41,500 bases of DNA from an uncultured Bacteroidales bacterium (lineage in GTDB: Bacteria > Bacteroidota > Bacteroidia > Bacteroidales > Muribaculaceae), in the NCBI GenBank assembly GCA_902772455.1, contig CACYAW010000057.1, positions 1 to 41,500 of the forward strand. The letters run 5' to 3'. The notes below the pieces were generated by a model that saw only the letters and a program-made list of their open reading frames with translations, did not search any database and was not told the origin of the DNA. The translations under genes and the position numbers were made by a program. The first letter of the stretch is position 1; the number at the start of each line of letters is the position of its first letter. Shown here in pieces: positions 8,801-17,137 of this stretch.

Positions 8801-11800
8801 TCGACTCCAAGAGTCTGGTGAAAACCGGCACTATCCAGTCGATAGAGAACGACATCCTGAGAATGTGGCTCGAGGGCGGCAGCAAACCCGCCGAAGAGAC
8901 CGCTCAAGAAAAAGATACTGCGGCAAAGACCAGCGCACCGCTGTCCTATGCCCAAACAGGTGTCTATTTCGATTGCCTGAAGAATCCCGCTTCGACCATC
9001 TACAATATTCCCTATCTGCTCACCTATCCCGAAGGGACCGACGCCAACCACCTGGCCGACGTCGTGAAGCGCGTGATTGAGGCACATCCCGAACTCAGCG
9101 TCCACTTCACGACTGAGGGCGACACCATCATCCAGACAACAGATGACAGCGTTCCCGTCGAGGTGAACATCACCGAGATGAGCGAAGAGGAACTGGCGAA
9201 ATACAAGAGGGAGTTTGTGCGTCCCTTCAATCTGCAGAAGGCCCCGCTGTACCGCGCCGAAATCGTTAAGACAGCCACAGGACTTCACCTGCTGCTGGAT
9301 ATGCACCACCTGGTATTTGACGGCGGCTCGGCCGATCTGTTCATTCGCCAGCTCAATGCCGCCCTCGAGGGCAAGGCAGTGGAGAATGAATCCTATACCT
9401 ATCTGGACTTCGTCGGCGACCAGAAGGCCGCTGAGGAAACTGACGAATTCAAGGCCTCACAGCAGTTCTTTGCCGAACGGCTGCAGACCTGTGAGGGCGC
9501 CAGCGAGATTCCCGCCGACCTGCCCAAGACCGACGAGCAAGGCTTCATCGGCGAGGCAGTCTGCCCCGTGGACCTTGAACGTGCCGCCGACTTCTGCCGC
9601 CAGGAGGAAATCACGCCAGCCCACCTGTTCCTGGGAGCAACTGCCTATGTGGTATCACGCTACACCAACAACCGCGACGTCTATCTGTGTACCGTGAGCA
9701 GCGGCCGCAGTAACCTCAAGATTGCCGACACGGTGGGTATGTTTGTCAACACGCTCGCCCTGGGCATGAGCATCGACGATGTGACGGTGAGCGAATTCCT
9801 GAAACATGCCAGCGACACGTTTGACCAGACGCTGCGCCACGAGGACTACCCCTTTGCCCGCATCGCAACGGACTATGGTTTCCGTCCCGCGATAGCCTAC
9901 GCTTATCAAGTGGGCGTACTCTCGCAATATACCGTGAACGATAAGCCCATCGGTCAGGAATTGCTGGAATTGAATGTACCCAAGTTCAAAATCAACGTCA
10001 AGATCGAAAACGGCGGCGTTGTCGTCGAGTATGACGACTCGATTTACAGCGAGCGCGTGGGCCGTGGCCTGGCCGAGAGCATCGTGGCCGTGGCCAACAG
10101 GATGATGGAGCAGCCGCAGGCCAAACTGCGCCAGTTGTCGATCGTGAGCGAGAACCAGGAAGAGGAACTGAGCCACCTGCGCCAGACGGCGACGGGTGAT
10201 GCGCCGTTCACCTTCTTCCACGAGTGCATCGGCCACTTTGCCCAAACACAGCCCGACCACGAGGCGCTGGTTGCCATCGACGGCAGGTTCACCTATAAGG
10301 AGATGGACGAAGTGACGACACGCATTGCCGCCGCACTGCAGAACCGTGGCGTGCATGAACGCGACCGCGTGGCCCTGCTGCTGCCGAGGACGAGCCGACT
10401 GATTCTCGCCCTGTTCGGCGTGCTCAAGTCGGGTGCCGCCTATATCCCCTGCGACCCCGAATATCCCGCCGACCGCGTGAAACTCATTCTTGAGGACAGC
10501 GAGGCCCGCTACATCATCACCACCGCCGACCGCATGGACAGCGTACCCGCCGACAAGGCCATCAATGTTGAGGACCTGATTGCCGCCCATGACGACTATC
10601 ACGCTCCCGACATCACCCCCAATGACCTGGCCTACCTGATTTATACCAGCGGTTCGACCGGCCGTCCCAAGGGCGTGATGCTGCATCACCGCGGCATCTG
10701 CAACTACCTGTACGGCCATCCCGCCAATGTGTTTGCCAACGGTGTGTTGACCGATGCCAAGCGCATCATGAGCGTGACGACCATCTCGTTTGACGCTGCC
10801 CTGCAGGACATCGGCACGGCCTACTTCAACGGCAAGACGCTCGTCGTCGCCACCGAGGAACAGGCCAACAACCCGCTCGACCTGGCCCGCCTCATCAACG
10901 AGGAGCACGTCAACATGGTGTCGGGCACCCCGTCGCGCTGGATGACCTGGCTGACGAGCGAGGACTTCTGTGACGCCATCAGCCACATCAACATCGTGCG
11001 CGCCGGCGGCGAGAAATTCTCGGACCAGTTGCTGCAACAGCTGCGCAAGGTGACCAAGGCCCGCATCTTCAACTGCTACGGTCCCACCGAAATCACCGTG
11101 GCATCGAATAACAGCGAATTGACCCACGCCGACATCGTCACCGTGGGCAAGCCGCAGTTGAACGTCATCGAGTATATCGTGGACCAGGACGGCAACGAGC
11201 TGCCCGTGGGCGTCGTGGGCGAACTGTACATCGGCGGCCGCGGCGTGGCCCATGGCTACAACAACCTGGACGAGATGACCCGTGAGCGCTTCGTCGACTA
11301 CCACGGCACCCGCATCTACAAGTCGGGCGACTATGCCAAGTGGCTCCCCGACGGCAATGTCGTGATCTTGGGCCGTACCGACCACCAGATCAAGCTGCGC
11401 GGCCTGCGCATCGAACTGGGCGAGATCGAGAACGTGATGCTCAAGGTCGAGGGGCTGAAGAAGGTGGTTATCCTGATCCGCAAGATCAATGACAAAGAGC
11501 ACCTGTGTGCCTACTATACCGCCGACCATGAGATTGCACCCGATGCACTCAAGGCCGAGATTTCCAAGAGCCTGACGCAATACATGGTGCCCACCGCCTA
11601 CCTGCAGCTCAAGGAGATGCCCATGACGCCCAACGGCAAGACCGACGTCAAGGCCCTGCCCGAGCCCGAATTGGCCATCAGTTCGGCCTATGTGGAGCCC
11701 GCCAACGACACCGAGCGCACCTTCTGCGACATCTTTGCAGGCATCCTGCAGATGGACAAGGTGGGCGCGACCGACAACTTCTTTGAGCTGGGCGGTACCT

Positions 11801-13113
11801 CGCTGGTTGTGACGCGCGTCATCATCGAGGCCGACAAACAAGGGCTGCATGTTGCCTATGGTGACGTGTTTGCCAACCCGACGCCCCGCAAGCTGGCCCG
11901 CCTGATTACCGGCGAAGCCGTCAACGAGGGCGATGCCGAGATCACCGGATTTGACTACACCGCCATCAACAACCTGTTGCAGAGGAACACGTTGAACGTC
12001 TTCCGCAAGGGCGAGCGCCAGCAGTTGGGCAATGTGCTGCTGACAGGTGCCACGGGCTACCTGGGCATCCACATCCTGCGCGAGCTCATCGACTCGGATG
12101 CCGAGAATATCTACTGTCTGGTGCGCGGCAAGGATGAGGAGTCTGCAGCCAACCGTCTGCGCACCCTGCTGTTCTACTACTTCTCGGATGCCTTCAAGGA
12201 CTTGTTCGGCAAGCGCCTGCACATCGTGCTGGGTGACGTGACGAGCGACTTTGCCGAGGGCCTGCAGGTTGACACCATCTTCAACTGCGCGGCCATCGTC
12301 AAGCACTTCAGCGAGGGCACCGAAATCGAGGACGTGAACATTGGCGGCGCACAGCGTTGCGTGGACTACTGCGTCAAGACGGGCGCCAAGCTCGTGCATG
12401 TGTCCACAGCGAGCACACGCGGTCTGTGGGCCGGTGAGATCAAGAGCGAGATCTTTACCGAGCAGCGCCTGTACATGGGCCAGTTCCTGGGCAACAAGTA
12501 CATCTACTCCAAGTTCATGGCCGAGCGCCTGATACTCAACGCTGTAGCCCTGCACGGCCTCAACGCCAAAATCATGCGTGTGGGCAACCTGGCCGCCCGC
12601 TCGACCGACGGCGAGTTCCAGGCCAACTTCGCGACCAACTCGTTTATGGGCCGCATCAAGGTCTATAACATGCTGGGCTGCTGCCCCTACAGCATGCGCA
12701 ACCAACAGGTGGAATTCTCGCCCATCAACGAGGTGGCCCGCGCCATCGTGCTGCTGAGCTCCACTCCCAAGGAGTGCACCGTGTTCCACCCCTATAACAT
12801 CCACGGCCAGTTCCTGGGCGACGTGCTCATGGGACTTGACACCGTCGGCAACGGTGTGCGCTTTGTTGAGCAGGAAGAGTTTGAGGCAGCCATGGAGGAA
12901 GCCAAGAGCGACCCGCAGAAGGCACGCCAGATGTCGTCGCTGCTGGCCTATCAGGACATGGCCCACGGCCAAAAGACCGCCGACGTGAAACGCGACAACA
13001 ACTACACGACCCAAGTGCTCTACCGCTTGGGCTTTGCGTGGTCGCCCACGTCATGGGACTATGTGGAGCGCATGCTCACCGCCATCGGCACACTCGGATT
13101 CTTTGACATGTAA
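5860..13113 (+). CDS. Dimodular non-ribosomal peptide synthetase, C-A-T-C-A-T-R
   Basis: The 2417-residue protein is a complete two-module line. C1 (about 1-435) has HHIIMDG at 128. A1 (about 440-930) has YTSGSTGVPKG at 580 and YGPTE at 712. T1 has its phosphopantetheine Ser at about 963 (GLTSISAIKL). C2 (about 1026-1440) has HHLVFDG at 1149. A2 (about 1450-1910) has YTSGSTGRPKG at 1595 and YGPTE at 1740. T2 has Ser 1981 (FELGGTSL). The terminal thioester reductase has GATGYLG at 2063, Thr 2183 and YIYSK (Tyr 2214, Lys 2218). All core motifs are intact. A leading C domain suggests N-acylation of residue 1, as in ruminopeptin- and fellutamide-type lines. The R domain predicts NAD(P)H release as an aldehyde (or alcohol; a free amine would cyclise to a pyrazinone). 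Hand-aligned codes are D-A-M-F-S-G-L-V-F-K (A1, hydrophobic-looking) and D-A-Q-S-V-A-C-V-A-K (A2, unassigned). Confidence 0.95.
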   Translation: MKLSAPLSTSQFGIYVECANHLGEPCYNLPFVYVLDRSLDGQRLLEAVKTAFKAHPTLFTRIELGEDGEPIQTLDMDNEQWSPSIEDIQDIEQEKAQFVEPFNIYGDRLFRFRLLRDKDHYYFMVDYHHIIMDGASFRILMQEIDKAYQGEPLAPEELTMMEVATDEAARRKTPAYDEAKKWFAANFDCGDTFTQFVPDLEEPEYREGQLLRTLSVDLGRVDEYCKKNGVFKSTLFTTAYAFLLAKFNNEQESLFNTIYNGRTDKRFSRSLGMTVKTLPVYAKFTNETTVLELLQQGQEQMAGCREHDSYSYADLMTDLNLQSNSIFAWHGNVLDVQMIDGKPVEMIRIANNTLEESFYLKAFINDGKVEIEAEYKANEYSQELVAQILESYEAVLEGFITQEYLRDIDIATADQVATLDSFNPGELEYDDSQTIVSLFRQQVKATPDATAVVYMDKQFTYAQVDEISDRIAAYIVGKGLGAEDVVSVIIPRCEWMPIASMGALKAGCGYQPLDPSYPKERLNFMMQDANAKLLIADEELRPIVDEYQGEVLLTKDIMGLPAAAAPQVDIKPDQLFILLYTSGSTGVPKGCQLIHANLVAFCHWYHQMFDLKAGCKVAAYASYGFDANMMDTYPALTSGATVYIVPEELRLDLIALNEYFEQNGITHSFMTTQVCYQFATSVENHSLHYLSTGGEKLASITPPQGIKFFNLYGPTESTVFITYYLVDKKMKEIPIGKAPKNIRLYIVDPQGHRLPVGAAGELWVAGSQVSRGYLNRPEKTAEVFIPNPFTSEEKYNRVYRTGDIVRYLPSGDIQFVGRRDGQVKIRGFRIELKEVESVIREFPGIKDATVQAFDDEGGGKFIAAYIVSDETIDIDALNNFIMDQKPPYMVPAVTMQIDAIPLNQNQKVNKRALPKPEKKAAAIEESNVPMNVLEQELHQIVADIVNNKEFGVTTILGYAGLTSISAIKLAVQVNKRFGVTLDSKSLVKTGTIQSIENDILRMWLEGGSKPAEETAQEKDTAAKTSAPLSYAQTGVYFDCLKNPASTIYNIPYLLTYPEGTDANHLADVVKRVIEAHPELSVHFTTEGDTIIQTTDDSVPVEVNITEMSEEELAKYKREFVRPFNLQKAPLYRAEIVKTATGLHLLLDMHHLVFDGGSADLFIRQLNAALEGKAVENESYTYLDFVGDQKAAEETDEFKASQQFFAERLQTCEGASEIPADLPKTDEQGFIGEAVCPVDLERAADFCRQEEITPAHLFLGATAYVVSRYTNNRDVYLCTVSSGRSNLKIADTVGMFVNTLALGMSIDDVTVSEFLKHASDTFDQTLRHEDYPFARIATDYGFRPAIAYAYQVGVLSQYTVNDKPIGQELLELNVPKFKINVKIENGGVVVEYDDSIYSERVGRGLAESIVAVANRMMEQPQAKLRQLSIVSENQEEELSHLRQTATGDAPFTFFHECIGHFAQTQPDHEALVAIDGRFTYKEMDEVTTRIAAALQNRGVHERDRVALLLPRTSRLILALFGVLKSGAAYIPCDPEYPADRVKLILEDSEARYIITTADRMDSVPADKAINVEDLIAAHDDYHAPDITPNDLAYLIYTSGSTGRPKGVMLHHRGICNYLYGHPANVFANGVLTDAKRIMSVTTISFDAALQDIGTAYFNGKTLVVATEEQANNPLDLARLINEEHVNMVSGTPSRWMTWLTSEDFCDAISHINIVRAGGEKFSDQLLQQLRKVTKARIFNCYGPTEITVASNNSELTHADIVTVGKPQLNVIEYIVDQDGNELPVGVVGELYIGGRGVAHGYNNLDEMTRERFVDYHGTRIYKSGDYAKWLPDGNVVILGRTDHQIKLRGLRIELGEIENVMLKVEGLKKVVILIRKINDKEHLCAYYTADHEIAPDALKAEISKSLTQYMVPTAYLQLKEMPMTPNGKTDVKALPEPELAISSAYVEPANDTERTFCDIFAGILQMDKVGATDNFFELGGTSLVVTRVIIEADKQGLHVAYGDVFANPTPRKLARLITGEAVNEGDAEITGFDYTAINNLLQRNTLNVFRKGERQQLGNVLLTGATGYLGIHILRELIDSDAENIYCLVRGKDEESAANRLRTLLFYYFSDAFKDLFGKRLHIVLGDVTSDFAEGLQVDTIFNCAAIVKHFSEGTEIEDVNIGGAQRCVDYCVKTGAKLVHVSTASTRGLWAGEIKSEIFTEQRLYMGQFLGNKYIYSKFMAERLILNAVALHGLNAKIMRVGNLAARSTDGEFQANFATNSFMGRIKVYNMLGCCPYSMRNQQVEFSPINEVARAIVLLSSTPKECTVFHPYNIHGQFLGDVLMGLDTVGNGVRFVEQEEFEAAMEEAKSDPQKARQMSSLLAYQDMAHGQKTADVKRDNNYTTQVLYRLGFAWSPTSWDYVERMLTAIGTLGFFDM

Positions 13114-13119
13114 TTGACA

Positions 13120-14451
13120 ATGAAACTGCAAGAGCAAGACAACGTCAACGCCCAGTTTTACCGTTATCTGTGGGCCTATATCCTGGTAGCCCTCTCGGGC
13201 TGCCTGGGTACCGTGGTGGACGGTATCATCGTGGGCAATCTCATCAGCGAGGACGGCGTGAGCGCCATCAACCTGTCCACGCCCATCACCCAGTTTATCT
13301 TCACCCTGCACCTGCTCATCAATGCGGGTGCAGGTATGCTGGTGGCTTATGCCCTGGGGCAGAAGAAGACAGATGACGCCCGGCGATTCTTCACCCGCTC
13401 GCTGTCGCTGACCGTGGGGCTGGGTCTGGTGCTGGCTATTGTCGGCGGCCTGATATTCCCGCAGCAGACGGCAAGGATGCTGTGCGATAATGAGCAGATT
13501 CTGCCGCTGGCCCGCAACTACATGCAGGTGCTGCTCATCGGCTGCCCGGTCTTCATTCTCATGTGGGGCCTCTCGACCATGGTGGGTGTTGACGGCAGTC
13601 CGCGGCTGGTGTCGCTAGCGGTGATCGTCGACAATGCCGTGAACCTGTTTCTGGACATCGTCTTCATCCAGTGGTTTGGCTGGGGCATCACGGGTTCGTC
13701 GGCTGCGACTGTCGTGGGACATCTGGTGGGTATCGCCATCCTGCTCTCCCACTGGCGCAAGCCCGAGAACCGCCGTCTTATTCCCGTATTCACTACCGAT
13801 GGGCTGGCTGCTTCCTGGAAACGCATCATCTCGCAGGGAGCGCCGCTGGCTGTGGCCTCGATCTGCCTGACGCTGCTCCTGTTCAGCGCCAACCGCATCG
13901 TGCTGTCCACAACGGGCCGCACGGGTATCTTTGTGTTTGCCCTGTGCATGAACCTCTTGCAGATCTATAACCTGTTCCTGTCGGGCACGTGCCAGACGCT
14001 GCAGTCGCTGGGGGCCATTCAGGTGGGCAAGGAAGACAATCAGGGCGTGCGCACCGTCATCAGGAAAGGTTTCCGCTTCATTTCCTTGGCCATGGCAGTG
14101 ACCTGCCTGCTCGTGTGGATTTACCCGCAGGGCATCGCACGGCTGTTTGGCTGCGACGAGCCCGAAATGCTGGCCCAGAGCAACCAGGCGCTGCGTGTGT
14201 TCGCGTTGAGCTTCATCCCCTTCTGCTACATTTATGTGCTGATGATTGTCTATAAGCTCTATAGCCACCATCACATGGCACTGTTCATCTCATTTGCCTT
14301 GTCGCTCACGGTCATCCCAGTGTTGTGGCTCATGGCGCGGATACTGCCCGAATACATCTGGCACAGCTACCTCATCGCATACGCGATTGAGGCCATAGCC
14401 ATCTATGTCATGCACAAGTCGCTGCACCTGCGCTTTGAGTTGAAACAGTGA
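13120..14451 (+). CDS. MATE-family efflux transporter
   Basis: The 443-residue inner-membrane protein has about 12 hydrophobic segments in the two-bundle MATE arrangement. Family-typical features are TVVDGIIVGNLISEDGVSAINLSTPI in the first bundle and GAPLAVASICLTLLLFSANRIVL at the start of the second. MATE proteins export small organic molecules using Na+ or H+ gradients. The gene starts 6 nt after the NRPS stop and overlaps the PPTase start, so it is almost certainly co-transcribed and is the natural candidate to export the NRPS product or protect the producer. ATG 13120 is chosen; the TTG at 13114 in the same frame adds only two residues. Confidence 0.88.
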   Translation: MKLQEQDNVNAQFYRYLWAYILVALSGCLGTVVDGIIVGNLISEDGVSAINLSTPITQFIFTLHLLINAGAGMLVAYALGQKKTDDARRFFTRSLSLTVGLGLVLAIVGGLIFPQQTARMLCDNEQILPLARNYMQVLLIGCPVFILMWGLSTMVGVDGSPRLVSLAVIVDNAVNLFLDIVFIQWFGWGITGSSAATVVGHLVGIAILLSHWRKPENRRLIPVFTTDGLAASWKRIISQGAPLAVASICLTLLLFSANRIVLSTTGRTGIFVFALCMNLLQIYNLFLSGTCQTLQSLGAIQVGKEDNQGVRTVIRKGFRFISLAMAVTCLLVWIYPQGIARLFGCDEPEMLAQSNQALRVFALSFIPFCYIYVLMIVYKLYSHHHMALFISFALSLTVIPVLWLMARILPEYIWHSYLIAYAIEAIAIYVMHKSLHLRFELKQ

Positions 14452-15014
14452 TCTATATCGACGACCATATCGACGATTTTGACCTGCGGGAGGCACTGGC
14501 GGCAGTGAGTCCCCAGCGGCGTGACTATGCCCTGCGCTACCGCCAGGAGCGTGACCAGCGCCTGTGCCTGGCCGCCTATCGCCTGCTGCAACGCGCCTTG
14601 ATGCAGGAATACGGCATCGACGGGATGCCCGTCTTCGCCTACGACGACAAGGGAAAGCCGCTGCTGCAGGGTCATCCCGATATCCACTTCAGCCTGAGCC
14701 ACTGCCACGAGGCAGTGGCCGTGGCCCTGAGTGACCATCCCGTCGGCATCGACATCGAGACCACCGGGCATTACAGCGTCGAGGTCGCCCGCCGTGTGAT
14801 GAATGATGACGAAATGCGTGAAATCGTGGCCTCGGTGCAGCCCGAGGTCGCCTTCACCCGCCTGTGGACCATGAAGGAGAGCCTTTACAAACTCACGGGC
14901 GACGATCATGACGGCGATATCGCCCAAATGCTCGACAAAGCCCCGCGCTACCGCTTCGCCACTACCGTCCACCCCAGTTACCTCTGCACCGTTTGTTCGC
15001 CCAGGCAATCATAA
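14448..15014 (+). CDS. 4'-phosphopantetheinyl transferase (Sfp-type)
   Basis: The 188-residue enzyme transfers 4'-phosphopantetheine from CoA to carrier-protein serines. It carries the family signatures FSLSHCHEAVAVALSDHPVGIDIE (about 78-101) and FTRLWTMKESLYKLTG (about 137-152). These hold the Mg2+-binding Asp and Glu and the W-x-x-K-E-S/A-x-x-K motif. The GTG start overlaps the MATE stop by 4 nt, indicating translational coupling. As the last gene of the NRPS operon, its obvious targets are Ser963 and Ser1981 of the synthetase. An additional role in activating the fatty-acid acyl carrier protein cannot be excluded. Confidence 0.92.
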   Translation: MIYIDDHIDDFDLREALAAVSPQRRDYALRYRQERDQRLCLAAYRLLQRALMQEYGIDGMPVFAYDDKGKPLLQGHPDIHFSLSHCHEAVAVALSDHPVGIDIETTGHYSVEVARRVMNDDEMREIVASVQPEVAFTRLWTMKESLYKLTGDDHDGDIAQMLDKAPRYRFATTVHPSYLCTVCSPRQS

Positions 15015-15047
15015 GCATAATCAAATAAATAGGGATTATTTTAGCGT

Positions 15048-15075
15048 CTCCGCACCAGAGTTGCGGGGATTTTTT
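15048..15075 (+). terminator. Rho-independent terminator of the NRPS operon
   Basis: A 7-bp hairpin (CTCCGCA with TGCGGGG, one wobble; 7-nt loop) is followed by ATTTTTT. It lies 33 nt after the PPTase stop and marks the 3' end of the regulator/NRPS operon. Confidence 0.82.
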
Positions 15076-15076
15076 G

Positions 15077-15084
15077 TAACTTTG
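15077..15084 (+). promoter_or_regulatory. Probable -7 element (TAACTTTG) for glnS
   Basis: TAACTTTG matches TAnnTTTG and lies 41 nt before the glnS ATG, right after the terminator T-run. No clear -33 TTTG is visible at standard spacing. Confidence 0.55.
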
Positions 15085-15125
15085 CAGTTTAATTAGTAGA
15101 AAACCATTTAAACGAACAAGATAAT

Positions 15126-15929
15126 ATGGCGGAGAATATTGAGAATATCAACGCTGGGGCCGAGGAGAAGAAGCCCTTGAATTTTGTACAGCAGTTTGTC
15201 GCCGAAGACCTGGCGGCCGGTAAGAACGGAGGACGCTTGAACACGCGTTTCCCGCCAGAGCCCAACGGCTATCTGCACATCGGCCATGCCAAGGCCATCT
15301 GCATGGACTTCGGCGTAGCCGAGAAATTTGGCGGAACATGTAACCTGCGCTTCGACGACACCAACCCGCAAAAGGAGGACACCGAGTATGTCGAGGCTAT
15401 CATGCGCGACATCCACTGGCTGGGCTATGACTGGGGCGACCGTCTGTACTATGCCAGCGACTACTTCCCCAAACTGTACGATTTCGCCATCCGCCTGATT
15501 AAGGAGGGCAAGGCATACGTCGATGACCAGACCAGTGAGCAGATTGCCCAGCAGAAGGGCACGCCCACCACACCCGGCACCAACAGCCCCTACCGCGACC
15601 GCAGCGTCGAGGAGAACCTGGACCTGTTTGAGCGCATGAATGCGGGCGAGTTTGAGGAGGGCAGCCATGTGCTGCGCGCCAAGATTGACATGGCGTCGAG
15701 CAACATGCACTTCCGCGACCCCATCATCTACCGCATCATCAAGACGCCGCACTGGCGCACGGGCAACAAGTGGAACGTTTATCCCATGTATGACTTTGCC
15801 CACGGTCAGAGCGACTACTTTGAGGGTGTGACCCACTCGATCTGCACGCTGGAGTTTGTGCCCCACCGTGACCTGTACGACTACTTCGTGCACGAGTTGG
15901 CCGGTGAGAGCGCCAGCGAGTACTGCTGA
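15126..15929 (+). CDS. glnS: Glutaminyl-tRNA synthetase, N-terminal fragment (reading frame broken)
   Basis: This 267-residue fragment is the first half of a class I GlnRS, which charges tRNA-Gln with glutamine. It holds [18 protein letters not shown] (HIGH at 51-54), the FDDTNPQKE motif, and [16 protein letters not shown]. The match to Bacteroidetes GlnRS runs to [19 protein letters not shown] and then hits TGA. In the family a segment of about 14-16 residues (a Q-Y-E-F-A-R-L-N-L-type stretch) should follow, leading into the MSKRK loop. That segment is missing here, and the rest of the protein continues in another frame. A deletion of about 40-45 nt is the simplest reading. The stop and the next ATG overlap as TGATG, which could permit re-initiation, but the missing piece belongs to the catalytic domain. 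Confidence 0.85.
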   Translation: MAENIENINAGAEEKKPLNFVQQFVAEDLAAGKNGGRLNTRFPPEPNGYLHIGHAKAICMDFGVAEKFGGTCNLRFDDTNPQKEDTEYVEAIMRDIHWLGYDWGDRLYYASDYFPKLYDFAIRLIKEGKAYVDDQTSEQIAQQKGTPTTPGTNSPYRDRSVEENLDLFERMNAGEFEEGSHVLRAKIDMASSNMHFRDPIIYRIIKTPHWRTGNKWNVYPMYDFAHGQSDYFEGVTHSICTLEFVPHRDLYDYFVHELAGESASEYC

Positions 15930-16804
15930 TGAGCAAGCGCAAACTGCTGCAGCTCGTCAAGGAAGGTCTCGTGGCAGGCTGGGACGATCCCCGCATGCCG
16001 ACGCTGTGCGGCCTGCGCCGCCGCGGCTACACCGCCCAGAGCATCAAGAACTTCATCGAGGACATCGGCTATACCAAGTATGAGGCGCTGAACGACATCG
16101 GCCTGCTGGAGCACAATATCCGCGAGGAACTCAACCATCACGCCAACCGCGTGAGCGCCGTGCTCAACCCCGTCAAGGTGGTCATCACCAACTACCCCGA
16201 GGACAAGGTGGAGATGATGGAGATGGACAATAACCCCGAGCAGGAGAATGCCGGCAAGCACCAGATGCCGTTCTCGCGCGAGATCTATATCGAGCGTGAC
16301 GACTTTATGGAAGAGCCTCCCAAGAAGTTCTTCCGCCTCACGCCGGGCAAGGAAGTGCGCCTGAAGGGAGCCTACATCGTCATGTGCACCGGCTGCACCA
16401 AGGATGCCGACGGCAACGTGACCGAAATCCAGTGCACCTATGACCCCGACACGCTGAGCGGCAGCGCCGGCAGTCAGCGCAAGGTGAAAGGTACCCTGCA
16501 CTGGGTGAGCGCCCGCCACTGCGTCGATGCCGAGGTAAGGCTGTATGACCGCCTGTTTGCTGTGGAGAACCCGAGTGCCGACACCGAGCACGACTTCCGC
16601 GAGCTGCTGAATCCCGACTCGCTGCGCGTCATCAACGATGCCAAGATTGAGCCGTTCCTGGCCGAGACCGCCAAGGTGGGCGACACGTTCCAGTTCCAGC
16701 GCATCGGCTACTTCACTGTCGATCAGGACTCGACCGAGGGTCACCTCGTGTTCAACCGCACCATCGGGCTGAAAGACAGCTGGGCCAAACAGCAGACCAA
16801 GTAA
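15929..16804 (+). CDS. glnS: Glutaminyl-tRNA synthetase, C-terminal fragment
   Basis: This 291-residue fragment begins at the KMSKS-equivalent loop ([13 protein letters not shown]). It continues through GWDDPRMPTLCGLRRRGYT, which binds the tRNA acceptor end, and the two anticodon-binding beta-barrel domains (VSAVLNPVKVVITNYPE, KVKGTLHWVSARHCVDAEVRLYDRLF, LVFNRTIGLKDSW). It is in a different frame from the upstream half and overlaps its stop by one base (TGATG). On its own it lacks the HIGH motif and ATP site, so it can only act with the N-terminal half. Because charged Gln-tRNA is essential, either the sequence has an error, the two halves assemble, or a GatCAB route exists elsewhere. Confidence 0.85.
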   Translation: MSKRKLLQLVKEGLVAGWDDPRMPTLCGLRRRGYTAQSIKNFIEDIGYTKYEALNDIGLLEHNIREELNHHANRVSAVLNPVKVVITNYPEDKVEMMEMDNNPEQENAGKHQMPFSREIYIERDDFMEEPPKKFFRLTPGKEVRLKGAYIVMCTGCTKDADGNVTEIQCTYDPDTLSGSAGSQRKVKGTLHWVSARHCVDAEVRLYDRLFAVENPSADTEHDFRELLNPDSLRVINDAKIEPFLAETAKVGDTFQFQRIGYFTVDQDSTEGHLVFNRTIGLKDSWAKQQTK

Positions 16805-16818
16805 GCCTCTAGTTTATC

Positions 16819-16859
16819 AAACAACGTAAACAACTATTTGGTTAAACAACCAAAACAAC
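16819..16859 (+). repeat. AAACAAC short direct repeats
   Basis: AAACAAC occurs four times, at 16819, 16828, 16844 and 16853, giving spacings of 9, 16 and 9 nt. The tract starts 15 nt after the glnS stop. It differs in sequence and period from the 7-nt tracts elsewhere. Confidence 0.7.
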
Positions 16860-16904
16860 TTTTTGCTTTTGGCATCCGCGTCCCTAGGGACTCACGATAA
16901 AACT

Positions 16905-16939
16905 CGAAGCCGCTAAGAAATTAACTCTTAGCGGCTTCG
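16905..16939 (+). terminator. Strong hairpin terminator after glnS
   Basis: A perfect 14-bp inverted repeat (CGAAGCCGCTAAGA and its complement) with a 7-nt loop is followed by a T-rich stretch (TGCCTTTATT...TGTTTTT). Confidence 0.8.
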
Positions 16940-17106
16940 TGCCTTTATTATCTGTTTTTCTTTACGGCCAGGAGCACCTTTTTCTTCAGTCTTGATTCAC
17001 AAAAAATCACTGTTCCCCACCCCGGCACACAATCCTGACCGTTACTGCCTTTTCCCGTGTGATGTGCCCGCGTGGTCACGATTCGGCAAAAAGTCTTGCC
17101 CCACTG

Positions 17107-17137
17107 TTGCAGGAGTTCCAACTTTGCATTATCTTTG
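17107..17137 (+). promoter_or_regulatory. Promoter of the tsaC-like/fmt operon
   Basis: A TTG (-33) at 17107 and TATCTTTG (-7) at 17130-17137 are separated by exactly 20 nt, fitting the Bacteroidetes consensus. The -7 box ends 20 nt before ATG 17158. This rules out the longer upstream start at 17059, which would lie outside the transcript. Confidence 0.75.

Noticed and set aside
9655-13014. Very long open frame (over 1100 codons) on the minus strand inside the NRPS gene
   Set aside because: Its composition (rich in His, Val, Gly, Ala, Gln) is that of an antisense shadow of GC-biased codons, it has no domain motifs, and the plus strand encodes a complete NRPS.
16941-17100. Possible small RNA or tRNA in the glnS-tsaC gap
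   Set aside because: I saw no cloverleaf, T-loop consensus or hairpin beyond the terminator already listed.
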